This document shows, in pieces, positions 27,788 to 37,263 of a stretch of DNA of 64,000 bases. This DNA is from Paracoccaceae bacterium. Its GTDB lineage: Bacteria > Pseudomonadota > Alphaproteobacteria > Rhodobacterales > Rhodobacteraceae. The position numbers were made by a program, and so were the translations under genes. The DNA lies in NCBI GenBank assembly GCA_028874915.1, contig JAPPHA010000049.1, forward strand, positions 61,062-125,061, given 5' to 3'. The notes beneath the pieces are model-generated. The model had not been told where the DNA came from. It did not search any database and saw only the letters and a program-made list of their open reading frames with translations. The number at the start of each line of letters is the position of its first letter. The first letter of the stretch is position 1.

Positions 27788-28735
27788 GTGCCACTCCTCG
27801 GAAAGACCGCTGGCGGGCTTTACTGGATGTTTCGCTATCTGGAGCGAAGCGAGAATACCGCGCGGCTCGTGGGCGCCGGGTTGAGAATTGCGCTGACGCG
27901 GTGGAGTTCCGGCGCCGACGAATGGTCGTCAATCGTGAGCACGGTTGGCGCCAGGGATGAATTTCTCGCCAGGCACAGGGGATTTGATTCCACATTCGTC
28001 GTAGATTTCATGCTGCGGGACCGGAGTCACCCGTCAAGCGTGATTTCTCTCGTGGAAGCGGCCCGCAACAACGCGAGGGTGGTGCGCACGGCCCTGACCC
28101 GTGAGGTGTGGGAAGCCGTCAACGAGACCTGGATGTCGTTGAAGGATGTTCTCGATTCCCCGATTCGGCCCCGTGACCTGCCCATGATTCTCGGCCAGAT
28201 CCGTCGCCAGAGCGCCTATGTCCGAGGTGCCATGCACGGGACCATGCTCCGGAATGACCTGTTCGATTTCGCCCGGACCGGGACCTTTCTTGAAAGGGCT
28301 GACAACACGGCCCGCATACTCGATGTCAAGTATTATGTGCTGCTGCCCTCGGTGGTCCATGTCGGCGCCCCGATCGACAATGTTCAGTGGGAGACGATCC
28401 TTCGTTCCGTTTCCGCCGAACATGCCTATGAATGGCTGAACGAGGGCGACCCCGACCCATCCAGAATTGCCCATTTCCTGATCCTTGACCGGCGCATGCC
28501 CCGATCGATGGCCTTCTGTTGCGACAAGATTCTCGACAATCTCCGCCACCTGGAAGCGGACTACGGAACACGGATGCCAAGTCTCGACATGGCCGAGGGA
28601 ATCAGCGCCCAACTGTCGAACCGGGACATCGGGGAGATTCTCGAAGACGGACTTCACCCGTTCATCCAGACCCTGATCTCAAGGATGAATGCTCTTGGCT
28701 GCCAAATCGAGAAAGACTATCGGTTCACCGCATAG
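27788..28735 (+). CDS. Alpha-E domain protein (COG2307) of the Anbu cluster
   Basis: 315 residues, mostly alpha-helical, starting with the family's diagnostic GGLYWMFRYLERSENTARLV and with a second similar repeat, FLERADNTARILDVKYYVLL. The enzymatic role is unknown; it always travels with the permuted ATP-grasp protein and is thought to act with it. The GTG start at 27788 sits five bases after the preceding stop. GGAGGAG at the end of the ATP-grasp gene is its ribosome binding site, so the two are translationally linked. Confidence 0.88.
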   Translation: MPLLGKTAGGLYWMFRYLERSENTARLVGAGLRIALTRWSSGADEWSSIVSTVGARDEFLARHRGFDSTFVVDFMLRDRSHPSSVISLVEAARNNARVVRTALTREVWEAVNETWMSLKDVLDSPIRPRDLPMILGQIRRQSAYVRGAMHGTMLRNDLFDFARTGTFLERADNTARILDVKYYVLLPSVVHVGAPIDNVQWETILRSVSAEHAYEWLNEGDPDPSRIAHFLILDRRMPRSMAFCCDKILDNLRHLEADYGTRMPSLDMAEGISAQLSNRDIGEILEDGLHPFIQTLISRMNALGCQIEKDYRFTA

Positions 28736-28761
28736 GCGACGCGAACGCACGGCCCCGACAG

Positions 28762-29607
28762 ATGCTGCTCAAGATCTTTCATCAGACGCGCTATAGCTAT
28801 GACACGCCCGTTCCCTACGGACTGCTGCAACTGCGGCTCGTTCCTCCGACCGGACCCGGGCAGGATGTCCGGTCATGGAAGACCAGCGTCACGGGCGGGC
28901 GGAAGGAGACATCCTTTCGGGATCACTTTCGGAACACGGTCGAACTGGTGAGCACCGAACCGGAGACCGATGCCATTACCGTGACCTGCGAAGGCAGCGT
29001 CGACGTTTCGGACAGTACAGGCATCACGGGTCCCCACCGAGGCTTTGTTCCCCTGTGGCTGTTCAGACGCACGACAGCGATGACTGACCCGGGACGCCGG
29101 GTCGGCAAACTGATCCGGGAATTCTCGGAATCGGGACCCACGGAAGGCGGCCGCCGGAACGACGGCAGGAAGGGCGACGACGATGGGGACATTGCGCGCC
29201 TGCACCGGCTGTCGGCACGGGTTCGCGAACGGATCGACTTTGAACCGGGCCGGACCGACGCGACGACACGCGCTGAGGATGCCCTGGCCGCGGGTCGCGG
29301 CGTTTGCCAGGATCACACCCATGTGTTCCTTTCGGCAGCCCGCGGGCTCGGATTTCCGGCCCGCTACGTCAGTGGCTACCTGTTGACCCACGGTCAGAAC
29401 GGTGCTCAGGCCAGCCACGCCTGGGCCGAAGTTCATGTCGAAGACCTGGGATGGGTCGGGTTCGACATCTCGAACGGCATTTCCCCGGATGACCGTTATG
29501 CCCGGGTTGCGACAGGTCTCGACTACATGGATGCGGCGCCGATCCGGGGAATGCGGTTCGGCAACGGCGGCGAGAGCCTGGACGTGACATTGCAGGTCCA
29601 GCAATGA
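28762..29607 (+). CDS. Transglutaminase-like cysteine peptidase of the Anbu cluster
   Basis: 281 residues. A beta-rich N-terminal domain (MLLKIFHQTRYSYDTPV) precedes the transglutaminase-like core with triad Cys182 (GRGVCQDHTH), His219 (ASHAWAEV) and Asp235 (GFDISNG). Bacterial members are usually peptidases or amidases. A charged acidic insert (about residues 122-143) is species-specific. It is the third gene of the Anbu set, 26 bases after the alpha-E gene. Removal or transfer of the peptide made by the ATP-grasp enzyme is a plausible role, from context only. Confidence 0.88.
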   Translation: MLLKIFHQTRYSYDTPVPYGLLQLRLVPPTGPGQDVRSWKTSVTGGRKETSFRDHFRNTVELVSTEPETDAITVTCEGSVDVSDSTGITGPHRGFVPLWLFRRTTAMTDPGRRVGKLIREFSESGPTEGGRRNDGRKGDDDGDIARLHRLSARVRERIDFEPGRTDATTRAEDALAAGRGVCQDHTHVFLSAARGLGFPARYVSGYLLTHGQNGAQASHAWAEVHVEDLGWVGFDISNGISPDDRYARVATGLDYMDAAPIRGMRFGNGGESLDVTLQVQQ

Positions 29608-29665
29608 CGGCCCTTCGACCTCCAACACCTTCCGCCGACGCCCAAAGAAGCCACGGGACCCGACA

Positions 29666-30403
29666 ATGACCTACTGTGTCGGCATGTCCCTCGACCGCGG
29701 GCTGGTCTTCATGGCGGACACCCGAACCAGTGCCGGGGTCGACAACGTCTCGACCTATCGAAAGCTCTTCAGTTGGGAGGTCCCCGGCGAACGGTTTCTC
29801 ACCATGATGACCGCCGGAAACCTCGCCACGACTCAATCCGTCATCAGCATCATCGATGAACAGATCCATGCGGGCGACGACAGCCCATCGATCGTCAACG
29901 CACCGTCGATGTTCCGGGTGGCCGACCGGGTCGGCCAAACTCTTCGCAAGACGATCCGGGCCCACGAAACCGGTGGCGAGCAAGAGGCACAGGCCTTCAA
30001 CGCCAGTGTCGTCGTTGGGGGCCAGATCCGGGGCGAGGCGCCGCGAATGTTCATGGTCTATCCGGAGGGAAATTTCGTCGAATCGGCCCTGGACACCCCG
30101 TTTTTTCAACTCGGTGAAACCAAGTACGGCAAGCCGATTCTGGTTCGGGCCTATACGCCCGAAATGAGTTTCGAGGATGCGGTAAAACTGCTGATCGTCT
30201 CCTTTGATTCCACCATCAAGTCGAATCTCTCGGTCGGCCTCCCGCTGGACCTCCAGATCTACGCCAAGGACAGTTTCCGGAACGGCCGGTCACTCCGGAT
30301 CGACGACAGCGACGCCTACTACAGGACGATTTCCGACGGCTGGAGCCAGGCCATTCAGCTCGCCTTTGATTCCTTGCCCGACTTTACGTTTCCCGAGGTC
30401 TGA
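29666..30403 (+). CDS. Anbu (bacterial proteasome homologue) peptidase-like protein
   Basis: 245 residues of the Ntn-hydrolase proteasome fold. It begins MTYCVGMSLDRGLVFMADTR; removal of Met1 would expose Thr2 as nucleophile, as in proteasome beta subunits. DTRTSAGVDN matches the Anbu family. Anbu forms open rings, and its proteolytic activity is disputed. It is the last gene of the four-gene set, 58 bases after the transglutaminase gene. Peptides or tagged proteins made by the ATP-grasp/alpha-E pair are the inferred partners. Confidence 0.9.
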   Translation: MTYCVGMSLDRGLVFMADTRTSAGVDNVSTYRKLFSWEVPGERFLTMMTAGNLATTQSVISIIDEQIHAGDDSPSIVNAPSMFRVADRVGQTLRKTIRAHETGGEQEAQAFNASVVVGGQIRGEAPRMFMVYPEGNFVESALDTPFFQLGETKYGKPILVRAYTPEMSFEDAVKLLIVSFDSTIKSNLSVGLPLDLQIYAKDSFRNGRSLRIDDSDAYYRTISDGWSQAIQLAFDSLPDFTFPEV

Positions 30404-30585
30404 CCTCGACGACACTGGCGAAATCGAAGCGCAAGACCCAAGATGCCTTGCATCATTCGTGGCTCCTGTCCACCGGTCCGGGGACCACGGTCCCACGACT
30501 TGAAGGCTGGAATGCCAGGAACGCCCCACTCGGCCGGGGCCGGGCAATCCGGGTTATTCCGAACCGGCAGCCATCCGGCCAACCC

Positions 30586-31371
30586 TCATCCGCGACCGAC
30601 ATAGGGCATTTTCGTCGCCATGATGGTCATGAACAGGACATTGGTCGTCAGCGGAAGCGAAGCCATGTACGCCACGGCATTGCCGCACTCGTCGACATCG
30701 AACGTTGGTTCGCTCGTTACCCGGCCGTCCGCCTGGGGTACGCCCGCATGCATCCGTTGAGTCATGGGCGTCTCAGCATTGCCGATGTCGATCTGGCTAC
30801 AGGCGATGTCGTGGTCGCGCCCGTCCAGCGCGAGACTGCGGGTCAGCCCCGTGATCGCATGTTTGGTCGCGGTGTAGGCAATGCTGTTCGGTCTTGGCAC
30901 ATGGGCGGAGATCGAGCCGTTGTTGATGATCCGGCCACCGCGGGGTGCCTGCGCTTTCATGATTCCGAAGGCCCGCTGTGCGCAAGCGAAGGCACCGGTC
31001 AGATTGACGTCGACACAGCGCTTCCAGTCGTCGAGCGGCAGTTCATCGACCGGAACGGCAGGGGCCCCGACACCCGCGTTGTTGAACAGGACATCCAGCC
31101 GACCGAATCGGTTCATCACGGTGTCGAAGAGACTGTCGACATCAGCGACAACGCTGACGTCGGTCGGGACGGCCACGATCTCCTGTCGGGCACCGGCTGA
31201 TTCCGGAGCCAACTGCGCGGTCTCGCAAAGGGGCTCACGTCGACGCCCGGCCAGAACCAACGTGTAACCGGCACGCCAGAGGGCCAGGGCCGCTGCCCGT
31301 CCGATCCCGCTTCCGGCACCGGTCACGAGCGCCACGGTCCTCCGTCCCTCTGTCTCCGATGATGGCATCAT
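30586..31371 (-). CDS. Short-chain dehydrogenase/reductase
   Basis: 261-residue classical SDR. The NAD(P)-binding TGAGSGIG is near residues 17-24, NNAG is in [10 protein letters not shown], the catalytic Ser is in GSISAHVP and YTATK supplies the Tyr and Lys. It is probably an alcohol or ketone oxidoreductase; the substrate is not evident. The ATG at 31371 is preceded by GAGG. It is convergent with the Anbu set and transcribed alone. Confidence 0.88.
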   Translation of the reverse strand: MMPSSETEGRRTVALVTGAGSGIGRAAALALWRAGYTLVLAGRRREPLCETAQLAPESAGARQEIVAVPTDVSVVADVDSLFDTVMNRFGRLDVLFNNAGVGAPAVPVDELPLDDWKRCVDVNLTGAFACAQRAFGIMKAQAPRGGRIINNGSISAHVPRPNSIAYTATKHAITGLTRSLALDGRDHDIACSQIDIGNAETPMTQRMHAGVPQADGRVTSEPTFDVDECGNAVAYMASLPLTTNVLFMTIMATKMPYVGRG

Positions 31372-31761
31372 CCGCGTCCTCGCCGCTGTCCGACGGAAAT
31401 CCGACGTCCGGTTCCAGGCATCCGGTTCCATCGCCAGCCGGACCGCAATGGCCGATGATGAATCACCGTTTCACGGCCACGCCGGATGTCCAACATGGCT
31501 CCGGCCATCGCGACCGCGGAACCGCACAACACCTTCTCGTTCCGGCTCCGTGTAACAGGGGCACTGGACCTGGACAATTCCGGTCGGCCGCGCACGGCCA
31601 TGCCCTTCGATGCAGACGCCGGCTTTCGGGCTGCCATCCGGGCGTGGCCGTGATGGTCTTTTCGTTCCGGCCATCATTCACGCACGTCTCCGTGGCATTG
31701 CCGAATGCCCTGCCAGATCCAACGCGGATCATGGGCATTCGCCACCGCATCCACAGACATC
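31372..31761. other. Gene-free stretch
   Basis: About 390 bases upstream of the SDR and downstream of the small exported-protein gene. I see no conserved frame, repeat or RNA. Confidence 0.4.
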
Positions 31762-32172
31762 TCAGCAGCAGTTCTTGTGAACGACGATCTCGGTGACTTC
31801 CCCGGATTTGTTGATCCGGAACAGGATTTGCCATGAGTCCTGGTCACGTGTCCGGGCCGTCTCGATCAGATATGTCGGCGGCAATTCGCTATAGTAGTAT
31901 CCAGTTGCGTTGCCGAACTGCGAAAGTACCTCCAGGCGATGCATGCCGATGTACTCATCCTGATGTTTCAGCAGCGAATATGCCATCCGGGCTCTGACGC
32001 TTTCATCATTTTCCGAAGACTTGAATGCTACGATATCGAGAGGTTGTTCCCCCCAGCGTTGGCAGACTTTGCTGACACGCATGAAGTCTCCGCGAATGGC
32101 GTACCACGAGACAGCAATCACGATCGCCAACGCCACGGCGGCGGACACGAATTTCGTCAGAATTTTCTTCAC
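31762..32172 (-). CDS. Small exported or membrane-anchored protein of unknown function
   Basis: 136 residues. I do not recognise it. The N-terminus MKKILTKFVSAAVALAIVIA is a classical signal peptide or anchor, followed by a hydrophilic domain with Cys37 and a C-terminal VVHKNCC. The base composition is visibly less GC-rich than its neighbours, and lysine, isoleucine and asparagine are used more. This suggests recent acquisition or a different selective history. It has no operon partner. Confidence 0.65.
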   Translation of the reverse strand: MKKILTKFVSAAVALAIVIAVSWYAIRGDFMRVSKVCQRWGEQPLDIVAFKSSENDESVRARMAYSLLKHQDEYIGMHRLEVLSQFGNATGYYYSELPPTYLIETARTRDQDSWQILFRINKSGEVTEIVVHKNCC

Positions 32173-33214
32173 GGGATCCGGGCGTGGATGGAGTCACAAC
32201 TGCTGGAATGCGTGATGAAGGGCATAATCTCGTCGAAATGAAATTCCAACAACGGCCGACGGTTCACGGCCTTCAAGTGGGGGCAACACACAGTTTCCCT
32301 GCGGACGTGGGCATCGCAAGGCGCCCGGAAGACCTTGAGCAGAAAAGCGAACTCCGCAGCCTTGCCGTACCGGCATTCGGAAGACAAGGCGCACGGGGAT
32401 GATCACAATCGCCGGGGGAGTCTTTGCATTGCCGGACATCGGGCCATGGTCTCGGTTCCCCGCCGACCGGCCCGGTCACCGACGCGGTGCCGCGGCTGAC
32501 CAAGATATCGCGTTGCTTCACCTCAGGACGAATAACTCCCTCGCCGGCCAGGATTCGAACCGGTCCACCGGAAAAACGAATTCCTGCATCTTGGCCTGCA
32601 GACAGTTGATGACTGATCTGGTGTCTCTGGTGTTCCTCAGCCCTGCGCACGAACCGACCGCGAAACATGAACTCCTTCGCGTCAGGGCAAACCCGATCGA
32701 AAACGGCTCACCATACCGGCCCGGTGTCTCCGGCGCGCGCCCAGGCGCGGGACGGAAATCCAGGTCGTGGATTCCCACCGCCATGAATGGAAGCGACTCG
32801 ATGACCTGAGTCCCGGCGGGTGTCCCCGGCCCGGTTTCGCGATCTCGTTCGAGACGCATTCAACGGAAGCGCGACAAGGCTTCGATCCCCAATTGACGAA
32901 AGCTCTGTCGATGTCGACTGACCCGGCCGAACCGTATTTTCAGCCGCCCCGGATTTTGTGCGCCATCATCCACAACGTATTCGGCGCGCTTCCGACATCA
33001 CCGCTCAGCGTCATGTCCTCCGCGCAAAGGAGCGGGACGTCGGATCCTGGATTCCCGGACCGTTCGACTCCGGGGTTTCAACTCATGGCTCCAGTCATGT
33101 CGACCGGCGCTGGCGGCAACGGGCATTGGCGGGATGATGGTTCCGTACTCGATTCAACCTGACGTTTCCGTCCGGTCCTCGTGCCGGTTTCGTCGTCGAC
33201 CCGACGAAAAGCCC
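32173..33214. other. Long gene-free stretch
   Basis: About 1,040 bases, the longest unassigned interval in the window. Overlapping frames on both strands between 32270 and 32860 give arginine-rich translations with no recognisable family. On the minus strand around 32541-32560 GGTTCGAATCC mimics a tRNA T-arm, but the flanking stems do not pair. It may be a decayed gene. Confidence 0.4.
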
Positions 33215-34087
33215 TCACTCCAGACGATAGAACCGGCTGGCCGTTCGACCGAAAACCCTGGAATGCGCTGAATCGGGGATCAGCACCGAAAAGACGTCGA
33301 TGAGTTCGCCATATTCCGAACTCAGGCTGTCCACCGGAAAATTGGATCCGAACATGCAGCGATCCGGCCCGAACTGCTCGAGACAGGTCTCGACTATCGG
33401 GCGGATCGACTCCCGGTTCCAGTCGGGATCGAACATGCCAAGACCCGAAATCTTGCAGTGCATGTTGGGAAGAATCGAGAGTCGTCCGAGTTCCCGGGAC
33501 CAGAAACGCAGCCCGTCCGGCGTACGGTCATGCGGGGATCCGGCGTGACAGATGACCACGGGCAATTCAGGGACCTGACCGAAGACCCGGGCCGAATCAG
33601 CCATCAATTCGGGCAACAACTGCAAGTCGAAGGATAGACCAGCCGCCGCAATCATTCTCAATCCCGCCAGGAACCGGGGATGGCCAAGCAGTCGATTCGT
33701 TCCGGTCGCCGAATCTTCCGCAGGTGACCGCCCGACAATCTGACGGATCCCCCGAACAGACGGCAGGGCACCGAGGGTTTCGAGCTGCCTGTCCAGATCC
33801 GGACGGGTGAGATCGGCGAAAGCCACCTGAGCAGCCGGCCAGCCGGGATTGGCAGCCGCCACGCCGTCGACCCAGCGGGTCTCGGCCAGCGGGTCCTCAG
33901 CCCCGACCTGGACATGGACCGAGGCCTCGACTCCATGGCCTGCAGCCGTGACCCTGAATTCGTCAATGAGATAGTCTCTCTGGATCGGTGTCGGATCGCC
34001 GAAAAAACGTCGCTGACCCCGGGCCTCGAGCCACGGGTAGGAGACCGCCTTCAGGTCCCAGATGTGATGGTGGGAATCAATTCTCAC
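33215..34087 (-). CDS. Amidohydrolase family 2 (lactonase/decarboxylase-like)
   Basis: 290-residue TIM-barrel metal hydrolase starting RIDSHHHIWDL, the HxH metal motif. It also has VICHAGSPHDR, supplying another ligand, and CMFGSNFPVDSL near the C-terminus with the conserved Asp. The family includes L-fuconolactonase, 2-pyrone-4,6-dicarboxylate lactonase and decarboxylases. The GTG at 34087 is preferred because AAGGG precedes it; an ATG at 34105 is possible. It lies downstream of a two-domain SnoaL gene in the same direction and probably forms an operon with it. Confidence 0.85.
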   Translation of the reverse strand: MRIDSHHHIWDLKAVSYPWLEARGQRRFFGDPTPIQRDYLIDEFRVTAAGHGVEASVHVQVGAEDPLAETRWVDGVAAANPGWPAAQVAFADLTRPDLDRQLETLGALPSVRGIRQIVGRSPAEDSATGTNRLLGHPRFLAGLRMIAAAGLSFDLQLLPELMADSARVFGQVPELPVVICHAGSPHDRTPDGLRFWSRELGRLSILPNMHCKISGLGMFDPDWNRESIRPIVETCLEQFGPDRCMFGSNFPVDSLSSEYGELIDVFSVLIPDSAHSRVFGRTASRFYRLE

Positions 34088-34217
34088 GGCCGCGCCCTTC
34101 CGCATCGTCGGCCGGGATCAGCGAGGCCCGTTTCCGGATTCCGAGCCCTGTGTGGATCACGGCGAGCACCCCGGTTCCACGTCGCCCGGCACTCGCTTCT
34201 TCGCAGCCGGCCGCCGG

Positions 34218-35243
34218 TCATTCCGGAAAATCCATTGCCGGGTTCCCGGTCAGGTGCCGAAGCCTCGAGAAGACGTCGACGCCGAGCTGGAGGAGGACGT
34301 GAATGATGTCAATCGGAATCCAGTTTTGGGCGATGAGGCCGTTGTCGAGCCTGTAGAAGTCCATCACCCGCATGGCGACACGCTTGCCGGTGGCGCCGAG
34401 TCCCAGCCATTCCCCGGTGTGCGTCGCGACCACGGACGGCCATCCCCCCGTGACGGCGAACTCGCCATCGCCGATCCGCATGTAGTGTCCGGCACCGCGA
34501 CGATCCCGAAATCCTGTCAGGAACGGGATCTGATGATGCGCCCGGAATTCTTCCATCCCCTGCGTGATCCCGATCCCCGCGGGTCCGCACCAGAGGAAAT
34601 CCGGCGTCCAGTATTGTCCATGCGGCATCGAGTCGAGGTTGCGGCCGTCAAACTGCGCGAGCGCCCCATGCATGGCCAGGACCGTTTCAATGGACCGGTG
34701 GCTCCGGTCTCTCGCGCCAAGGGCGGTTCCGGAACCGTCCCCGTCCTTCGGGCGCGGCCAAAGTCCCTCCCGTCCGAGAGAGGGCGAGATCGGCCAGTGG
34801 CCGGCCTGCCGCATCAGATCCAGGAAATCGAAAAGGACATGAGAGCGGATAATGTGATCATCGCAGATCCGGTGCGCTTCGCAGCACCTGAGATGCACGA
34901 CTTCACCGGTCGGCGGGATGCCGACCAACGGTTCCCGAAAAGTTCCCCGATAGTGGCCCATCCAGGCCACGATGATGTCGCCCTCGGGGTCGGATTCCGG
35001 TCGAGGGTCCCCGAGGCTCCGGCCGGCGACAAATAGCGAGTCGTCTCGCTCGACATCCGGAATCGCCTTTCGCAGCTGGGATCGGACCGCGTCGATCGCT
35101 TCCGTGCCCTTCCGTTCATTGAAGGGGTGGCTGCCCCACCAGTCCGCCTCCGGATGGTAGGCGTCACGCACGTCGGCCCCGGCCGTAATCGCGTGCAGCC
35201 GGTCGTGAAAGTCGCGCTTGATCCTGGCCAGGGTCGTATCCAT
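34218..35243 (-). CDS. Two-domain SnoaL/NTF2-like protein (paralogue A)
   Basis: 341 residues made of two SnoaL-like cone folds. The first domain covers about residues 1-150; the linker contains WPISPSLGREG. The second starts near 185 and has FLWCGPAGIGITQGMEEF followed by HHQIPFL. The protein at 38560 shares these landmarks. SnoaL-like proteins include cyclases, hydrolases and isomerases, so a small-molecule enzyme is likely but the reaction is unknown. It pairs with the amidohydrolase gene downstream and diverges from the orphan ABC ATPase gene (311-base gap). Confidence 0.78.
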   Translation of the reverse strand: MDTTLARIKRDFHDRLHAITAGADVRDAYHPEADWWGSHPFNERKGTEAIDAVRSQLRKAIPDVERDDSLFVAGRSLGDPRPESDPEGDIIVAWMGHYRGTFREPLVGIPPTGEVVHLRCCEAHRICDDHIIRSHVLFDFLDLMRQAGHWPISPSLGREGLWPRPKDGDGSGTALGARDRSHRSIETVLAMHGALAQFDGRNLDSMPHGQYWTPDFLWCGPAGIGITQGMEEFRAHHQIPFLTGFRDRRGAGHYMRIGDGEFAVTGGWPSVVATHTGEWLGLGATGKRVAMRVMDFYRLDNGLIAQNWIPIDIIHVLLQLGVDVFSRLRHLTGNPAMDFPE

Positions 35244-35554
35244 CGCTCCCGAGTGTCCCTGCCGCCGGAGCCGGCACAACCGCAGGCCCGACCTGTTTCC
35301 TGTCTCTCGCAATGGGCATCAGAGATTTGCTCACCGCCAGACGGGCCTGTTCCGATACCGAAGGTCCATTCCTTCGCCTCTGCCGATTGATGTCAACCCG
35401 CGATTGGCCTGACTGCGGAGACCCGGAAATCCCTGGCGGACAACACGGATCGGACGAACTCGGCGTTCAATTGCGCTTGCAATGACCGGGTGTCGCAAGG
35501 AAAATGGACCGATTGTCATCACCTTTTTCGAACGACTGCCGCGGAGATCATGGC
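35244..35554. other. Divergent intergenic region
   Basis: About 310 bases between divergent genes of the catabolic island, expected to hold both promoters. GGAG lies eight to nine bases before the ATG at 35555. I could not identify an operator. Confidence 0.45.
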
Positions 35555-36610
35555 ATGGCACAAATCCTGCTTCAGAACCTGACCAAGCGTTGGGGATCAT
35601 TCGTCGGCGTCGACAATCTCAACCTGTCGATCGCAGATCGCGAATTTCTTGTCCTGCTCGGTCCGTCGGGCTGCGGCAAAACCACGACCATGCGGATGAT
35701 TGCCGGGCTCGAGGAGGCGACCGAGGGCGAGATTTCCATCGACGGCAAGGTCGTGAACGATCTGGAGCCCAAGGACCGCGACGTCGCCATGGTTTTCCAG
35801 TCCTACGCCCTTTATCCGAACATGAACGCATACGAGAACATCCGCTTTCCGTTAATGGTCCGAAAGGTCGACGCGTCGACCCACGAGGACCGCGTTATGC
35901 GGGCCGCGCGAATGGTCGAACTGACCGAATTCCTGCACCGCAAGCCGGCGGAACTCTCGGGCGGCCAGCGGCAGCGGGTGGCGCTCGCACGGGCCATCGT
36001 CAGAGAGCCCAACGTCTTTCTGATGGATGAGCCGCTGTCCAACCTCGATGCCAAGCTCAGGGTCTCCACCCGGGCCCAAATCAAGAATCTCAGTCACGAA
36101 TTGCAGGTCACCACAATCTACGTCACCCACGATCAGATCGAGGCGATGACGCTTGCCGACCGTGTCGTGGTCATGAAGGCCGGCGTCGCACAGCAAGTCG
36201 GAACTCCGACCGAGATTTACGACCGCCCGGCCAACACGTTCGTAGCCGGATTTATCGGTTCCCCGGCCATGAATCTGCTTGAGGGTCGATTGGAAGGCGG
36301 CGCTTTCCGGGCAGAGAACGTGGACATTAGCGGAATGGACGCTCCCGACGGTGATGTCGTACTCGGCTTTCGGGCCGAGGACGCGTCGGTCAGCGGGGCC
36401 GATGCCGACGGCCAGATCCGCGCACCGGTCTTCACGCTCGAACTGCTCGGTGACGCTACCATGATCACATTACGCGCTGGCGGCACCCTGATCTCGGTCA
36501 AGGCCGCGAAGGACTTCCGGATCGAGATCGGCCAGACGGTTTCAATCTCGGTTCCGGTCCGGATCTGCCACCTGTTCGATCGACAATCGGGGAATCGGCT
36601 CGACAGCTAA
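35555..36610 (+). CDS. Orphan UgpC/MalK-type ABC transporter ATPase
   Basis: 351 residues. The ABC domain has Walker A GPSGCGKTT at 36-44, LSGGQRQR at 134-141 and VFLMDEPLSNLDAKLR. A C-terminal TOBE/OB domain (about residues 235-350) includes GFRAEDASV, typical of carbohydrate and glycerol-phosphate importers. No permease or binding protein is encoded within the window on either side. It may therefore serve a transporter encoded elsewhere, as some shared ATPases do. It lies inside the SnoaL catabolic island and reads in the same direction as the downstream operon. Confidence 0.88.
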   Translation: MAQILLQNLTKRWGSFVGVDNLNLSIADREFLVLLGPSGCGKTTTMRMIAGLEEATEGEISIDGKVVNDLEPKDRDVAMVFQSYALYPNMNAYENIRFPLMVRKVDASTHEDRVMRAARMVELTEFLHRKPAELSGGQRQRVALARAIVREPNVFLMDEPLSNLDAKLRVSTRAQIKNLSHELQVTTIYVTHDQIEAMTLADRVVVMKAGVAQQVGTPTEIYDRPANTFVAGFIGSPAMNLLEGRLEGGAFRAENVDISGMDAPDGDVVLGFRAEDASVSGADADGQIRAPVFTLELLGDATMITLRAGGTLISVKAAKDFRIEIGQTVSISVPVRICHLFDRQSGNRLDS

Positions 36611-36714
36611 CCCCTGCCCACGTCCTCAACAACCACAGTCATGCCTCCATCAAGACCCGGGATCCGGCACCGTCACAGAGAGACCTGCAACCGGGCCGTG
36701 AATCGGGTGGTTGC

Positions 36715-37263
36715 ATGAAGGGGTCGCGACCCGAGCAGGCCGTGTTGAGCCGCGGAACAGACCTGTCGCGAACGTCCGAGACCCGGAACGTGGTCGAAGC
36801 CATGGTCGACGGGCTCAACGATCACCGTATCGACGATATCGACGCCTTTTTTGCCCGGGACTTTCGCTGGATAGGCAACTGCGGATGCGGAACCAAGACC
36901 GGCATCCGGGAATTCCAGGACAACTGGCAACGTCCTTTCCAGGCCGCATTTTCGGACAAGGTCTGCATCGATGAAGCCCGGCTGTTCATGGGCGAGTGGG
37001 CGGCGGCATTCGGCCGCCAGGAAGCCACCCACAGTGGCGAATTCATGGGAGTGGCGCCGACGGGGAAGCGGATCACCATCCGATACATGGACTTCTGGAA
37101 GGTTGTTGGCGGCAAGATCGTCGACAATTGGGTGATGGTCGATTTCCCGGATGTCCTCGCCCAGCTTGGCGTTGATGTATTTGACGGTCATGGATGGGAA
37201 GCCTTCGACCGAGGCGAGCGGCGCCCGCCCCGACCCGGAAAGGAGACGATCGATGGCGGTTGA
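36715..37263 (+). CDS. SnoaL/NTF2-like protein (single domain)
   Basis: 182 residues with one SnoaL-like domain: [18 protein letters not shown] and [17 protein letters not shown]. It resembles the C-terminal domains of the two-domain relatives at 34218 and 38560. Its stop overlaps the start of the histidinol-dehydrogenase-like gene by 11 bases, so the genes are coupled. It heads a seven-gene operon running to 43670. The reaction is unknown. Confidence 0.78.
   Translation: MKGSRPEQAVLSRGTDLSRTSETRNVVEAMVDGLNDHRIDDIDAFFARDFRWIGNCGCGTKTGIREFQDNWQRPFQAAFSDKVCIDEARLFMGEWAAAFGRQEATHSGEFMGVAPTGKRITIRYMDFWKVVGGKIVDNWVMVDFPDVLAQLGVDVFDGHGWEAFDRGERRPPRPGKETIDGG

Noticed and set aside
32541..32562. tRNA T-arm-like GGTTCGAATCC on the minus strand
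   Set aside because: The flanking bases do not form a 5-bp T-stem or an acceptor stem, and no anticodon arm lies at the right distance.
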